From positions 186,001 to 250,000 of the forward strand of contig JAUKUA010000010.1 in the NCBI GenBank assembly GCA_030549175.1: a DNA stretch of 64,000 nt, given 5' to 3'. Of the stretch, positions 32,181-46,033 are shown piece after piece. This stretch comes from Lasiosphaeris hirsuta (taxonomy: Eukaryota > Ascomycota > Sordariomycetes > Sordariales > Lasiosphaeriaceae). Under the pieces are notes generated by a model that made no database searches, was not told the DNA's origin, and saw only the letters and a program-made list of their open reading frames with translations. The position numbers and the translations under genes are program-made. Position 1 is the first letter of the stretch. The number at the start of each line of letters is the position of its first letter.

Positions 32181-35100
32181 ATCTCCGGAGTTAAGACTAA
32201 ACGTAGAAAAAATAACGAAGACAAGAAATATAAAGATATTTTACCTTGACTACTTAAAAAGGCTAAGGTCTTTATAATAATAAAAAAAGACTATCCTAAG
32301 CTTTTTTCCTAGATTATTAAACTATCTAACAGTAAAGATATATCGGATTTTTAACTAGTATCCCGAATCTTACGGTATCGGAACTTATACCTCGTCATAT
32401 CACAATCTCTACTAAGAAGCGTACCTATTACTACAATAACACTAAGAAGCTTTCTCATAAAAAGATTAAGCGTAACTATAAACTATATTATAAAAATCAT
32501 AAGATTATTTCTATAATAATTATTTACTACGGAGCTAAGGAAATCTCTGTCCAAGTACTCCTTGACCTTAGAGCTTTAGGCCTAGTCATAAGTAAAAACT
32601 TCGTTAAGAAATAAAACATTTCTTATGTTAATAAGACGATCCTAAAACCCTTAGAAACCTTTAATAAAACTATTAACTTTGATTTAAGTAAAAAATATAC
32701 TAAGGAAATCGTTCTATGATACTAAATAGAATATTTCTCTCATATCACGTTCGAAATCTCTTTCCTTAACATAAAATATAATATCTTTTTACTATATTAG
32801 TAGTTATAACAGTACTAGCCGAATCACTTATAGGATCTTAACACCTCGAAAGTAACCTTCGTCTCAGACTATTATTATTAGAACTGTACCTCTCTTATAA
32901 TATTAGGAAATAAGAGCTTAACCACTAATATTATCAAATCCTATATCGTAAGAATCTCCGAATAATTTAAGATGTTTATATCTTTAGCGTCTTTTAAAGT
33001 AACTTAACGGCTTCTAGATCATTAGCTATGGGACTATATAATTAATATTATAAGAGATGAAAAGCTTCTATAAGAATCTTTCTATCTTATATTACCTTTA
33101 GAAAAGAAGATTCTTTATAATTAACTTAACTAAATACTTAAGGAAGGTAAGGTATAGGAATTAAAATTATCCTATTCTTTACTTATTTTCTTTACAGACA
33201 AAGAAACATTAATAGAAAAGGTAGCTACTAAGGATTTAAAAAACCTCTAACATATAGTCGACTATTAAAAGATTAATAAACGAATTATAAAAAACTGTTA
33301 CTTATTACTTCTTATTATCGAGCTTTAAGACATTCTCGTTAGATTTGTCATCATTATAAAGATAAATCTGAAGTTAGATTTTAACTTGATTTAAATAAAG
33401 GAAGGTTATAAATAAAAAACAACGTTTCGAACTTACTATAGTCTTTTCGAGTTTAACGTAATATCTTTCAGCTTTACTAATACTTCTATTACCTTTTAAA
33501 ATATAATAAATTATATCTTTTGAGACTTTATTACTCAAGGCCTCCTATCTTATATCGACGACCTTCCTATTTATATAAGCTCTAAGGAAGAGTATAACAA
33601 AATCGTTATTAAAGTCCTTAAGTAACTTTAAAAGTATAACTTCGTTATTAACTCTTCTAAATATATATAAGATATCAAGGAATTAAAATATCTAGGTTAT
33701 ATTATTAGTACTAAAGATATTACGATATTAAGAGATAAGGTAAAATATATTTTCTTATAAGAACAGCCAAAATCGATAAAAGAAGTTTAGTAATTTAATA
33801 GATTTATAAACTTCTATAGATACTATATTAAAGGTTACTTATACATTGTTAAACTACTTATGAACTTTACTAACTTAGCTTAGAAATCTTAAATATAAAA
33901 TAATTAGATAAATATAGTGTTTAAAGTATTAAAGAAAGCCTTTATTAAAGCCCCTATTTTAGTTTCTTTCGACTTTAATAAACTAATTATTATCGAACCT
34001 AATATATTAGATTATACATTAGAAGGAATAATATCATAGAAGTAAGATAATAGTAAGAAATATCCTATGATATTTTACTTAAGAAAACTAATCTCTATAG
34101 AAATTAACTATAAGATTTATAATAAAGAACTCTTAATAATAATTAACTGTTTTTAACGTCAGAGATACTATCTCGAAGGTACTAAATATCATATCGAAGT
34201 CTTCTCGGACTATCGTAATTTAAAATACTTTTAAACTACAAAGGTTCTTAACCATTACTAAGCTTAATGGGCTTAGTAGCTCGTTACCTTCGACTTCGTT
34301 ATTAACTTCTGTCCTAATACATAGAATGTTAAGGTAAATACTTTCTTACGGTATAAAGAATACCTTTCTAAAGGGGAGGATAAAAACTAGCTGATAATCT
34401 TAGTTTTAAATAAGGAACATTTCTCCTATTTAGAGGCCTTAACATTTATACTCTCAAAAGCTTATCTATATAGTATCCTAATACCAAAAAAGAACGAGAA
34501 ATTTCTTAACTAAGTTAAGAAAGTTACTTTAACGGACGAAACGTATCAAAAGGCCCTAGTTACCCTTAGAAAAGACGTAACTAACAAAGATAAAATCTTA
34601 TTTATAAAGAATTGTATCTAGGTCCTTAACAATAAGAAACTTAAGATCTAAATTACCTACTTAAAATACGATATTAAAGTAGTAGGCTATATAGATATAG
34701 ATAAGACCGTTAAACTTATTAGACAGTACATATACTAGTAAAATCTTAAGAAAGACGTTACTAAGTTTATACACTTTTGTTATAAGTATCAAAGTAATAA
34801 GTTAAGACGTCACCTTCCTTTCGGATTATTTTATCCTATTATGTTAAAATATTCTTCCTAGAGACTTATTTCAATAGACTTTATAACAAATCTTTCTCTC
34901 TCTAATAAATATAACTCTATCTAAGTTATTATCGATACCTTTACTAAAATGATATACTTTATCTCCTTAAAGGATAATACTAAGAAGATAAAAGACTTAA
35001 TCCTAATCTTTACTTATAAATGTTAAAAATATCATGGCATATCTACTAGTATCATTTCCAATTAGGATTTACGGTTTAACATAAGCTTTTGACACGACTT

Positions 35101-35740
35101 CCTTAATCATATTAAAGTCAAACTAAAAATGTTAACCTTGTTCTATCTTAAGATAGATAGTTAGACTAAACGTCTTAATTAACATATCGAGGCTTATCTT
35201 AAAGTCTTTGTTAACTACGAGATAAATAATTAGGACATTCCATTACCTACAGCCGAATTTATATAAAATAACGCTAGATCGACTTCTACTGGTAGCTCTC
35301 CTTTCTATACTAACTATAGTTACTATCCGGCCGTAAATAACCTACTAAACAAGTCCGCATATAACTTACATAACGAAATTATAGCTTATTAGATAACGAT
35401 GGTTTATAAGAACCTTTATGAAACCCTTAAAGAATCTTAAGAATAGATAAAGAAGTACGTAAATTAGAAGTAAACGGAAGTACCTTCCTTTAAAGAAAAG
35501 TAACTAGTAATACTCGACATAAGGAACATTAAGACTAAGAGACTATCTAAGAAGTTAGACAAAAAGTTACTCGGCCTATTTAAGATTTTTAAGGTAATAT
35601 CTTCTATAGCTATGGAACTTAAACTCCCAGAACGTTAGAAAATTTATCTTACCTTCTATATATCCCTTATTAAGCCTTTCTAAACTGACTCTTAGCCGAT
35701 CTCTGACCATATTTAGGTCTTAGAGCAAGTAGGAGATATT
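32181..35740 (+). pseudogene. pol of chromovirus A: protease, RT, RNase H, integrase
   Basis: Continuation of gag-pol after the solo LTR. Protease is marked by VLLDLRALGLVIS at about 32,553-32,590 (active site normally DSGA). The reverse transcriptase core is LLSYIDDL at 33,545-33,565, with both catalytic aspartates intact. Integrase follows: FIHFCYKYQ (zinc-binding part) near 34,770, DFI...VIIDTFTKMIYFI near 34,890-34,970, and STGSSPFY near 35,285. Frames are broken many times by TAA/TAG. The C-terminal chromodomain is interrupted at ATATT by element B and resumes at 44,463. Confidence 0.9.
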
Positions 35741-37069
35741 TGTGACACAGGCCAGCCCACGAAGGTCTGGGGTGTGACAACCACAAGGTGAGATATCAAA
35801 TGGAGAATCAGACTGTAGAGCTTTAACCTTTTCCTAACTCTCGACTTAACCGTTTAGCGAACCACCCCGACAATTGCTGTTGGTCTAGTTCAGAGCTTTC
35901 ATACGACGAACTCAGGGAGTTGATCTTCGCAAGGCTAATAAGCACAAGGTCCGATTCAGAGCTTTAGAACAGAACGGTGAGGGAGTTAACTATCGCAATA
36001 TAAAGTGGTGGAGAGCCAGGGAGAAGGAGGTTCAGGGAGATGGAATGATCTAACAGAAGATAAGACACAATACTTCGTAGTTATAAGTCAGGAGAAACAG
36101 AAGGGTTCACAAAGTTATATTATCCCTTAGCTTCATTGAAGTTCAACTGATAATCTTTCTAGGTTTGTCCAAAGAGAACTAGGGAGCTTCTTCCTCTCGA
36201 GGATCCATCATAGCGTACCGGTCTTACTTATAGAAGGCTATGTATAAGATATAAGGATACTAAAATATCTGAAGGATCCTCCTAGCCGCCCGTTAGTCCC
36301 GAATCTCCTTTCTAGCCGCCCGTCTCTCACGCCCTATAAATCAGCGGCTATAAGCTAAGTGAAGCCGGCTTATCACACGTCGGTTCACGGCCGATATCAG
36401 TACTTATTTATATAGCTCTAACGGTATGGTGTCTATTACTATAGATGTTCCTTTACGTCCTTAGTACTTACGTTGGCCATAGTACTGTTAGGTTAATCCC
36501 TAGGTTAGCTATTATAACAACGGTTCCCTTCATGACTTATATACGGGGGTCGTAGCTACCTGTTACCACTAAAGTTAGACTCCGGAGAACATTAGGTTCT
36601 AAGTTTTCTAAAGGAATGTTAACGATAGCGAGAAGGTCTATGATTTGAAAGACTAGCTATAAGATCTTAGCTAACTATATAGGCCTTAATCACGATATTA
36701 AGGTTAAGTAGCTTGTCTATGATAAATCTAAAGTTTAATAACGTTACTTAGCGTAAGTGAGATCCGTTATACGGTTACTCTAGCTTATAAATAGTTCTAG
36801 GCATTCCGTCATAATCCGTAGGTACTTAGGAAGATCTGTTAACCTATGTACCGGCTAAATAAGCCATTAACTATACATAAGATCATATCCCGAGGTTAAG
36901 CTACGTTATAGCCATCCTCTGTAATAATTCCTTTATCTACATGATCTATAATAGATGTTCATAGGTCAATGGGTATATACTTCTTATATGTAGTTCGTGC
37001 CGCTGGTATATAGCTCGGTCAAGGAGGTCGGTAGCCCTATTAACCTTAGGTAAGCTTACTAGTATAATA
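35741..37069 (-). mobile_element. 3' LTR of chromovirus B
   Basis: 1329 bp. It is preceded by ATATT (35,736-35,740), and the same ATATT follows the other LTR (44,458-44,462), proving one insertion of B (35,741-44,457, 8717 bp) into A. The polypurine tract (GGAGGGGAGATA on minus) adjoins its inner end at 37,070-37,083, fixing minus orientation. Confidence 0.94.
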
Positions 37070-37083
37070 CTATCTCCCCTCCT

Positions 37084-40000
37084 AAGAAGACTTATCTCAA
37101 GTCCCTAGGTTAATAACCTTAGGGTCTTTAAGCTTACGTAGGTACTTGACATAGAAGTCCTAAAGTTCCTAGGTATCAGAAAAGTACTCATATAGTTCTT
37201 AAGTCTAATCTTTTTCCTCGGGATATTTCTCCCATTTGACGTAATACTTTATTATCCCTTTCTTAGTACGGGAGTTTATAATTTCTTTTACTACGAATTT
37301 CTTAGGGTAAACGTCTCTTATTTATTCTAGGACCTAAATAGAGTCAGAGATCGGCTATGAGCCGGTTTGGAAAGGCTTAATGAGGGACATATGGAAAGTA
37401 AGATAAATTTTTTAACGTTCTGGGATTTCGAGTTTCACGGCTATAGAAGATACTACCTTAAAGATCTTAAATAGGCTAAGTAATTTCTTATCTAATTTCT
37501 TAGAAGGTCTTTTAGTCTTAATGTTCCGTATGTCGAGTATTACTAGTTACTTTTTCTCAAAGGAAGATACTTCCGTTTACTTCTAATTAACGTACTTCTT
37601 TATCCGTTCTCGAGATTCCTTAAGAGTTTCGTAAAGGTTTTTATAAACCGTTATTATTTAATATACTATGATTTTACTATGTAGGTTACGTACCAATTTA
37701 TCAGGTAGATTATTCGTAGCCGGGTAATATCTATAGTTTATATAAAAGAGAAAGTTACTAGTAGAAGTCGATTTAGTATTATTTTATACAAATTTAGCTG
37801 TAGGTAACAAGGTATCTTAGTTATTTATCTTATAGTTAACGAAGGCTTTGAGATAGGTCTTAATATATTAATTAAGACGTTCGGTCTAGTTATCCATTTC
37901 GGGATAGAACGAGGTTAATATCCTTGGCTTAACTCCGATATATTTAAAGAAATTATACTAAAGGCTTATATTAAACCGTAAATTCCGATTAAAGATAATA
38001 CTAGTAGGTATATCGTAGTATTTCTAATATTTATAAATAAAGATTAAGATCAAGTCTTCTATCTTCTTAGTATCGTCTTTTAAGGTAATAAAGTATATTA
38101 TCTTAGTAAAGGTATTAACTATGACCTAGATAGAACTATATCTATTAGAGAAAGGAAGGTCTATTATAAAGTCTATTAAAATAAGCTTCTAGAAAATATA
38201 TTTTAACTTAATAGGATAAAGTAGTCTAAAAGGAAGGTAACGTCTTAGCTTATTACTTTGACACTTATAATAGGAGCGTATAAACTTAGTAACGTCTTTC
38301 TTAAGGTTCTACTAGTATATATACTATCTAATAAGTTTAACGATCTTATCTATACCTATGTGGCCTATTACTTTAGTATCATATTTAAAACGGATAATTT
38401 AAATCTTAAGTTTCTTATTGTTAGAGATCTAAAGACGGTTCTTTATAAATAAGATTCTATCCTTATTAGTTACTTCTTTTCTAAGGAAAACTAAAGCCTT
38501 TTAGTACGTTTCGTCTGTAAGAGCTATAGTTCTAACTTACTTAAGGAATTCCTCGTTCCATTTTGGTATTAGAATGTTATAAAGACGAGCTTTTAAAAGT
38601 ATAAACGTTAGAGCTTTTAAATAAGAAAAGTATTCTTTGTTTAAAACCGAAGTTATCAGCTAGTTTTTATCCCCCCCTTTAGGAAGGTACTTCTCACACT
38701 GTAAAAGAGTATTAACCTTGGCATTTTATATATTAAGACGGAAATTAATAACGAAGTCGAAGGTAACGAGTTACTGAGCCTATTAGGCTTGGTAACAGTT
38801 AAGAACCTTTATGGTTTAGAAGTATTTTAAATTATGATAGTCTGAAAAGACTTCGATGTGATATTTAGTATCTTTAAGATAATATCTTTATCGTTAGAAG
38901 TAGTTAACTATCGTTAGAAGTTCTTTATTATAAATTTCGTAGTTAATTTCCGTAGGGATTAGTTTTCTAAAGTAGAACGTTATAGGATATATCTTATTAT
39001 TATCTTACTTCTATGATATTATTTCTTCTAATATATAATCTAAAGTATTAAGTTTGATAATAAATAATCTATTAAGGTCGAAATAGATTAGAACAAAGGT
39101 TTTAGTAAAGACTTTCTTTAATACTTTAAATATAACATTCATTTAATTATTCTATGTCTAAGATTTCTAGGTTAAGTTAGTAAAATTAGTAAGTAGCTTA
39201 GTTATATGTAAGTAGCCTCTGATATAGTACCTATAGAAGTTCGTAAAGTCATTAAATTATTATATTTCTTTTACTGATTTCGGCTGTTTCTATAAAAAGA
39301 TATATTCTATCTTATCCTTTGATATTACGATATCCTTAGTACTAATGATATAACCTAGGTATTTTAGTTTCTTAGTATCTTATATACATTTGGCGGGGTT
39401 AATAGTAAGGTTATACTTCTAAAGTTACTTAAGGACTTTAACGATAATTTTATTATATTCTTCTTTAGAACTTATATAAATAAGAAGGTCGTTAATGTAA
39501 GATAAGAGGCCTTGATCGATAAGGTTTCGAAAGATATAATTTATCATACCTTAGAAGGTAATAGGAATATTAATAAGGCTAAAGAACATTACGTTAAACT
39601 CAAAGAGGCCATAACAGGTTTGAAACGTTATTTTCTACTCATGGCCCTTCTTTATCCGGATTAAGTTAAACCCCGATTTTAAGTCTATTTTTATAAAGAT
39701 AATAGATCTAGTAAGAATATCTTAAAGTTTAGTAATAAGAAGTAACGGGTAATAGTTTTTAATCGTTTGTTCGTTAATCTTTCGATAGTTAACTATAAGA
39801 CGAAGGTTCTCTAAGTCCCTAGTAGCTACCTTTTCTAATGATACTTCCTTATCTACAAAGAAAATAAGCGAAGAACACGGTAACTTTGATTCCTATATCT
39901 TACCTTCCCTAAGTATCTAGTCTAACTATTTACGGAGGATTTTCTTTTCTAAGGGTGACATAGGGTAAAGAGGTTCCTATAGAAGCTTTTCGTCTCCGAT

Positions 40001-40900
40001 AATATCAATCACGTGGTCCCATAACTAGTAATTTAGTAACTGTTAAGCCACTTTAAGAAATATTAATAACATAAAGATCCTAAATCTTTCGGAGATGTTT
40101 AGGAGGTAAGACGTTATGATATTAGTAATAAAACTCTTCCTTCTAAGGATTATAAAGGAAATATAATTCTAACGACAATAGTTAGATTTAAAGGCTATCT
40201 TCGTTATATTAAGGTCCCATAGATAATCTAGCTAGTACTGTTATAGCTACTAATACGGTAGAAAGATATTACATTCTACGTTAAGGAGAGAAATTTCGAA
40301 CGTGATATAAGAAAAATATTCTACTTAATATCATATGACAACTTCCTTAGTATATTCCTTACCTAATTTAAGGTTAATAGTTCTATTAAAAGCTTCTAAA
40401 GGTTTTAAGATCGTTTTATATACATAAGAGATATTTTATTTTCTAACAAAGTCTTTACTTATAACCGGGCTAGAGGTACTAGGGTCTAGAAGTACTTAGA
40501 CAAAGATCTCCTCGGCTCCATAGTAAATAATAGTCATAAGAACAATCTTACGATTATTATAATATGGTTTATAGTTTTACTTAATCTTCTTATAAGAAGG
40601 TTCCTTAGTGTTATCATGGTAGTAGACACGCTTCTTAGTAGAGGTTATGGCGTGTTAAGGTACAGTTTTTGATACCGTGAGATTTGGGGTACTAGTTAAA
40701 AATCCGATATGTCCTCGCTATTAGATAATTTAACAATACGAGGGAAAAGCTTAGGATAGTCTTTTTCCGTCATAGTAAAGACTTTAGCCTTTTTGGAGGG
40801 TCGAGGGAAGGTATCTTCTTACTCCTTCTTTCTTCCACGTTTAGTTTTAGCTCTAGAGATCTTTCTAGGTAACTTAGAGATATCCTTACCGTCCTCAGTT
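37084..40900 (-). pseudogene. pol of chromovirus B: protease, RT, RNase H, integrase, chromodomain
   Basis: Minus-strand polyprotein, RIP-broken. The chromodomain lies near 37,200-37,320 (GIIKYYVKWEKYPEEKD, then YEYFSDT), which marks a chromovirus; such domains direct integration to heterochromatin. Integrase covers about 37,400-38,700. The RT catalytic box reads YINDLLIY at 39,476-39,499, with the first Asp changed to Asn (GAC to AAC). Protease lies upstream near 40,400-40,500. The same order is seen in A and C. Confidence 0.9.
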
Positions 40901-43128
40901 TTCTTACTATAACATTTAAGGGTGTTATATCCTTAATGTCTATAATGGTAGTATCTCTTACTTACCTTGTACTTGTTAATTTTAGCTTGATTTATCTCGG
41001 TAATAACTTCCTTATAGGTTTGCTAATACTTAGTTCGGGTAGGTACCGAGGGTTCGTCCTTCTTATCTTGTTATTTCCGTTTTAGGCCTTTAGGCTTTTT
41101 GACAGATATTAAACCGAGACGGAAGTTAGAAGTATTAGTTTCCTTCTAGTAATTGTCCTTCTTTAAACGCTTCTTATTATTCGAAGTAGACTTTCCTTTT
41201 TCCTATTAGGCCTTACGGTTAATTTCGCGGTTCTTCATTTTATCCTCATAAATCAAGCTTATAGTAACGATAACCTTAAGAAAGTCGGCGTCATCGGAAA
41301 GAAGATATCCCATATATAAATAGATTAAGTTTATTATAACATCGGAGATAGTAACTAGCGATTATAAGGCCTAGCCGCTAAAATCGATAGTATAATTAAG
41401 TTCTTAGAACTTAGTTACGTATTTGTTTATATCTCTATTGTAGGTTAGGGCTTTCATAGTCTCGTAGTCCTTAGCTCTTTGTACTAGGTCACGGAAACGT
41501 TTGACTATGGTAGTAATATAGTTATTTTATTAATCTACTAGGCTAAGCTTTTTGATCTAAGTCCTCCTTTTCTAATGCCATTCGAGGGTAGTACCTTTGG
41601 TAAGGATATCGATAAAGCCGATTTTAACCTTATCATCGAGGAAACTTCGTTCATAGATACTAAAGTACTTCTTAATAAAGTATTACCATGTCTTAAATTC
41701 ACCCTTATCTTTTTTATTATACTTCTCAGATTTCGCCATAGTTACGGCGGTACCTTAGCCATAAGATTCCCAAATTATATTAGTATTATTACGAATCAGG
41801 TCCTAGTTAATACAGATAAGGTCGAGAAAGATTACCATAGGGTCACGTAGGAGTGAAGGGCTCCGGGAGCTTAGACCCTAAGGTCCTAGGGGTTCTGGGG
41901 GCCCTAATAGGCCTCCTAGTAGTCTAGGAAGACCGGGAGATAGACTCATACGATAAAAGTCGTCGTCCGAGTCGTTATTACTATTATTAAGGAGAGGTAA
42001 CGTTTCCGTCCTAATATAACGGAGAGGTATATTTCCTCCGGTATTTCTACTCCTTATCTTAGTATCGGAGTTTTACATATTATCGACCTGTCTCTGGGCT
42101 CACACTGAGATTTCCCGCATAGCCCTTCTTTAGAGGTTATAGTCTAAGAGGAGGTCTTTATCTTAATCGAAATACCGTGTAGAAGTTAATTTTTTAGACG
42201 GTTATAACGGCCGTTGTAAAGGTTTAACAAAGGAGGTTTTTTATAAACGTGTTATAACCCTCTAGATAATCTACTCCTTATCATAAGGTCTTACTCGTGT
42301 TAGCCTTAATACGAGAGCTTCCTCGATAAGGTTATTAGAATAAGTCTTAAGTTATTTAAACAGTTTCTGGTCCTTCGGGGTTCATAAGGTTCCTAGTTAC
42401 TAGAATGCCATAAGGGAATTTAGCTAGCTCTAAGTTATGGTAGACTAATAGCCAAATTCTATGTTATGATAGTCTTAACGAGCTTACTTCTCTTCTTAGA
42501 TATGAAGGAGTTTCTTGACTTTGACAAGCTCGATGTTTTATTCCCTAGCCTACGTTTCCTACTCCTATGTCTACCGTACCTACCGTTATTTTTACTTAGT
42601 AATTTCTTTATAAAAGGCTTCGGTATATACGATAATAAGGTTAAGGGATTTTTTATGTTAAGCCGTTTAGGTAGCAAACTAGGCTAATGTTTAATTAACC
42701 TCGATGCCAAAAGTGTTATAAGAAGCTTCTAGTTCCTATCGGATACTTTTAAAAACATATTAATTTGTCTTAACATACTATACCATTGACTAATAGTCAG
42801 TAACTAAAGTAATAAACGTTAAAGTAAGTAAGTTAAGCCTTTCCTTGTCCTTACACATGTTATTTATAAAGAAATATAGTTCCTTATAAACTTCGGCGAC
42901 TTAGTTGTAAAGATGAATAAACCATTAAGGTAGTTTAGTAAGGGTTTCAGAGCTCGACGGGAGTATAAGAAATCGCTTAATGGTCTAGATTTCCATTTCG
43001 GAAGGTTCCCAGATTATTAAGTCGGTACTAGGGGCGGTTTCAGTTTCCCGGCCCCGGAACGTAGCCGAGTATGATATAAGGTTACCAGCTATCGTGAATG
43101 AGGTGTTCTTAGATAAAGAAAGATTATC
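40900..43128 (-). pseudogene. gag of chromovirus B
   Basis: The zinc knuckle region near 40,900-40,960 reads YYHYRH-stop-GYNTLKCYSKK on minus, with Cys-to-Tyr changes. Upstream is a gag core with YFIKKYFSIYERSF and LEWH near 41,560-41,720, a Pro/Leu/Gly-rich hinge, and the RLGNK segment at 42,459-42,677 shared with A. The short plus frames here are shadows. Confidence 0.85.
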
Positions 43129-44457
43129 TGTGATATAAGCTAGCCTACGAAGGTCTAGGGTATGATAACTACAAGGTAAGATATTAAATGAAGAATTAGA
43201 CTATAAAGCTTTAACCTTTTCCTAACTCTCGACTTAACCGTTTAATAAACTATCCCGACAATTACTATTAGTCTAGTTTAGAGCTTTTACACGACAAACT
43301 TAAAGAGTTAATCTTCACAAGGCTAATAAGTACAAAGTCCGATTCAAAGCTTTAGAACAGAACTGTAAGGGAGTTAACTATCGTAATATAAAGTAGTAGA
43401 GAGCTAGGAAGAAGGAGGTTTAAGAAGATAAAATAATTTAACAGAAAATAAGATATAATACTTCATAGTTATAAGTTAAGAGAAACAGAAAGGTTTACAA
43501 GGTTATATTACCTCTTAGCTTCACTAAAGTTCAACTAATAATCTTTCTAAGTTTGTCTAAAGAAAACTAAGGAACTTCTTTCTTTCGAGGATCTATCATA
43601 GTATACCGGTCTTACTTATGGAAGGCTATGTATAAGATATAAAGATACTAAAATACCTAAAGGATCCTCCTAGCCACCCATCGGTCCCGAATTTCCTTTC
43701 TAGCCGCCCGTCTCTCACGCCTTACAAATTAGCGGCTACAAGCTAAGTAAAGCCGGCCTATCACACGTCGGTCCACGGCCAGTATTAGTACTTATCCATA
43801 CAGCTCTAGTGGCATGGTATCCATTGTTACAGGTGTTCCTTCACGTCCTTGGTACTTACGTTGGCCACAACGTTATTAGGTTGATCCCTAGGTCGGCTGT
43901 CACAGCAACGGTTCCCTTTATGACTTATACGTGGGAGTCGCGGCTACCTGTCACTACTAAAGCTAGACTTCGGAGAACGTTAGGTTCCAGGTTTTCCAAA
44001 GGAATGCCAGCGATAACAAGGAGGTCTATGATTCGAAAGACTAACTGTAAGATCTTAGCTGACTGTGTAGGCCCTGATCACGATGCTGAGGTTGAGTAGC
44101 TTGTCTATGACAAATTTGAAGTCTGATGACGTTGCCTAGCACGGGCGAGATCCGTTATACGGCTACTCTAGCTTGTGAATGGTTCTAGGCATTCCGTCAT
44201 AACCCGTGGGCGCTTAGGAGGATCCGCTGACCTGTGTGCCGGCTAAATAGGCCATTAGCCACACGTGGGATCATGTCCCGAGGTTGAGCCACGTTGTGGC
44301 CATCCTCTATGATAGTTCTCTTATCTACGTAATCTATGATAGATGTTCGTAGGTCAATGGGTATGTGCTTCTTGTATGTGGTTCGTGCCACTGGTATATG
44401 GCTCGGTCAAGGAGGTCGGTGGCCCTGTTGACCTTAGGTGAGCCTACCAGTGTGACA
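43129..44457 (-). mobile_element. 5' LTR of chromovirus B
   Basis: 1329 bp, TGTGATATAAG to CCAGTGTGACA on plus. The part from 43,129 to about 43,700 is heavily mutated, while about 43,780-44,457 is nearly unmutated. The other LTR of B is mutated more evenly. Confidence 0.94.
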
Positions 44458-44462
44458 ATATT

Positions 44463-44702
44463 TACCCGAAGGAATTTATAGTAAAAGAAATTATAAACTC
44501 CTACATTAAGAAAGGGATAGTAGAATATCACGTCAAATAGAAGAAATATCTTAAAGAGAAGGACTAGACTTAGAAACTATATAAGTACTTCTCTAACACT
44601 TAGAAACTTTGGGACTTCTATGTTAAGTACCTACGTAAGCCTAAAGACCCTAGGGTTATTAACCCTAGGACTCGAGGTAAGTTCTCTTAGAAGGGGGGAT
44701 AG
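44463..44702 (+). pseudogene. chromodomain end of element A and its polypurine tract
   Basis: Completes the pol of A after the ATATT duplication: YPKEFIVKEIINSYIKKGIV, then EYHVKXKKYLKEKD (X = stop), the chromodomain core with Trp codons turned to TAG. The plus-strand purine tract AGAAGGGGGGATAG (44,690-44,702) adjoins the 3' LTR. Confidence 0.88.
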
Positions 44703-46028
44703 TATTATACTAGTAAGCTTACCTAGGTTAACAAGGTTACTAACCTCCTTAACCAAGTTATATTATCGGTACAAACTATATATATACATAACTACTTATT
44801 AACTTATGAATATTTACTATAGGTTATTGTAGAAAAGGAAACTATTATAGAAGATAGCTATAATGTAGCATAACTTTGGGATATAATCCTACATATAGCT
44901 AATAGCCTATTTAGCTAGTACATAAGTCAACGGATTCTCTTAAGTACCCACGGGTTATGACAGAACGCCTAGAACCACTTACAAGCTAAAGTAGCCGTAT
45001 AATAGATTTTACCCGTACTAAGGTAACATTATCAAACTTTAGATTTGTTATAGATAAGTTACTTAACCTTAATATCATAATTAAGGCTTATATAGTTAAC
45101 TAAGATCTTATAGCTAGTCTTTCAAATCATAGACTTTCTTACTATCGTTAACATTTCTTTAGAAGACCTAGAACCTAACGTTCTCCGGAGTCTAGCTTCA
45201 GTAGTAACAAGTAGCCGCGACTCCTATGTATAAGTTATAAAAAGAACCGTTACTATGACAACCGACATAAGATCGACCTAACAGCACTATAGCTAACATA
45301 AGTACTAAGGACATAAAGGAACATCTACAGCGATAGATACTATACTATTAAAGCTATATAGATAAGTACTAATACCGGCCGCAGATCAGCGTGTGATAGG
45401 CCGGCTTTACTTAACTTGTAGCCACGGATTTATAAGGCGTAAGAGACGGGTAGCTAAAAAGGAGATTCGAGACTGATAGGTAGCTAGGAAGATCCTTCAG
45501 ATATTTTAGTATCCTTATATCTTATACATAGCCTTCTATAAGTAAGATAAGTATACTACGACAGATCCTCAAGAGGAAAACGCTTCCCAGTTCTCATTAG
45601 ACAAACCTAGAAAGATTATCAGCTGAACTTCAGTGAAGCTAAGGGGTAATATAACCTTATGAACCCTTCTGTTTCTCCTAACTTGTAACTACGAAGTATT
45701 ATGTCTTATCTTCTGTTAGATCATTCCATCTCCCTAAACCTCCTTCTCCCTAGCTCTCTACCACTTTATATTACAACAGTTAACTTCCTTACCGTTCTAT
45801 TCTAAAGCTCTAAATCGGACCTTGTACTTATTAGCCTTGTGAAGATCAACTCCCTAAGTTCATCTTGTGAAAGCTCTAAACTAGACCAACAGCAATTGTC
45901 GGGGTGGTTCGCTAAACGGTTAAGTCAAGAGTTAGAAAAAGGTTAAAGCTCTACAGTCCAATTCTTCGTTTGATATCTCACCTTGTGGTTATCACACCCT
46001 AGACCTCCGCAGGCTGGCCTATGTCACA
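44703..46028 (+). mobile_element. 3' LTR of chromovirus A
   Basis: 1326 bp, TATTATACTAG (mutated TGTCACACTGG) to CCTATGTCACA, followed by the TTTAA duplication that matches 27,209-27,213. Confidence 0.93.
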
Positions 46029-46033
46029 TTTAA

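Noticed and set aside
41575..41850. Plus-strand 91-codon frame
   Set aside because: Antisense to the gag of element B, with equivalents broken in A and C.
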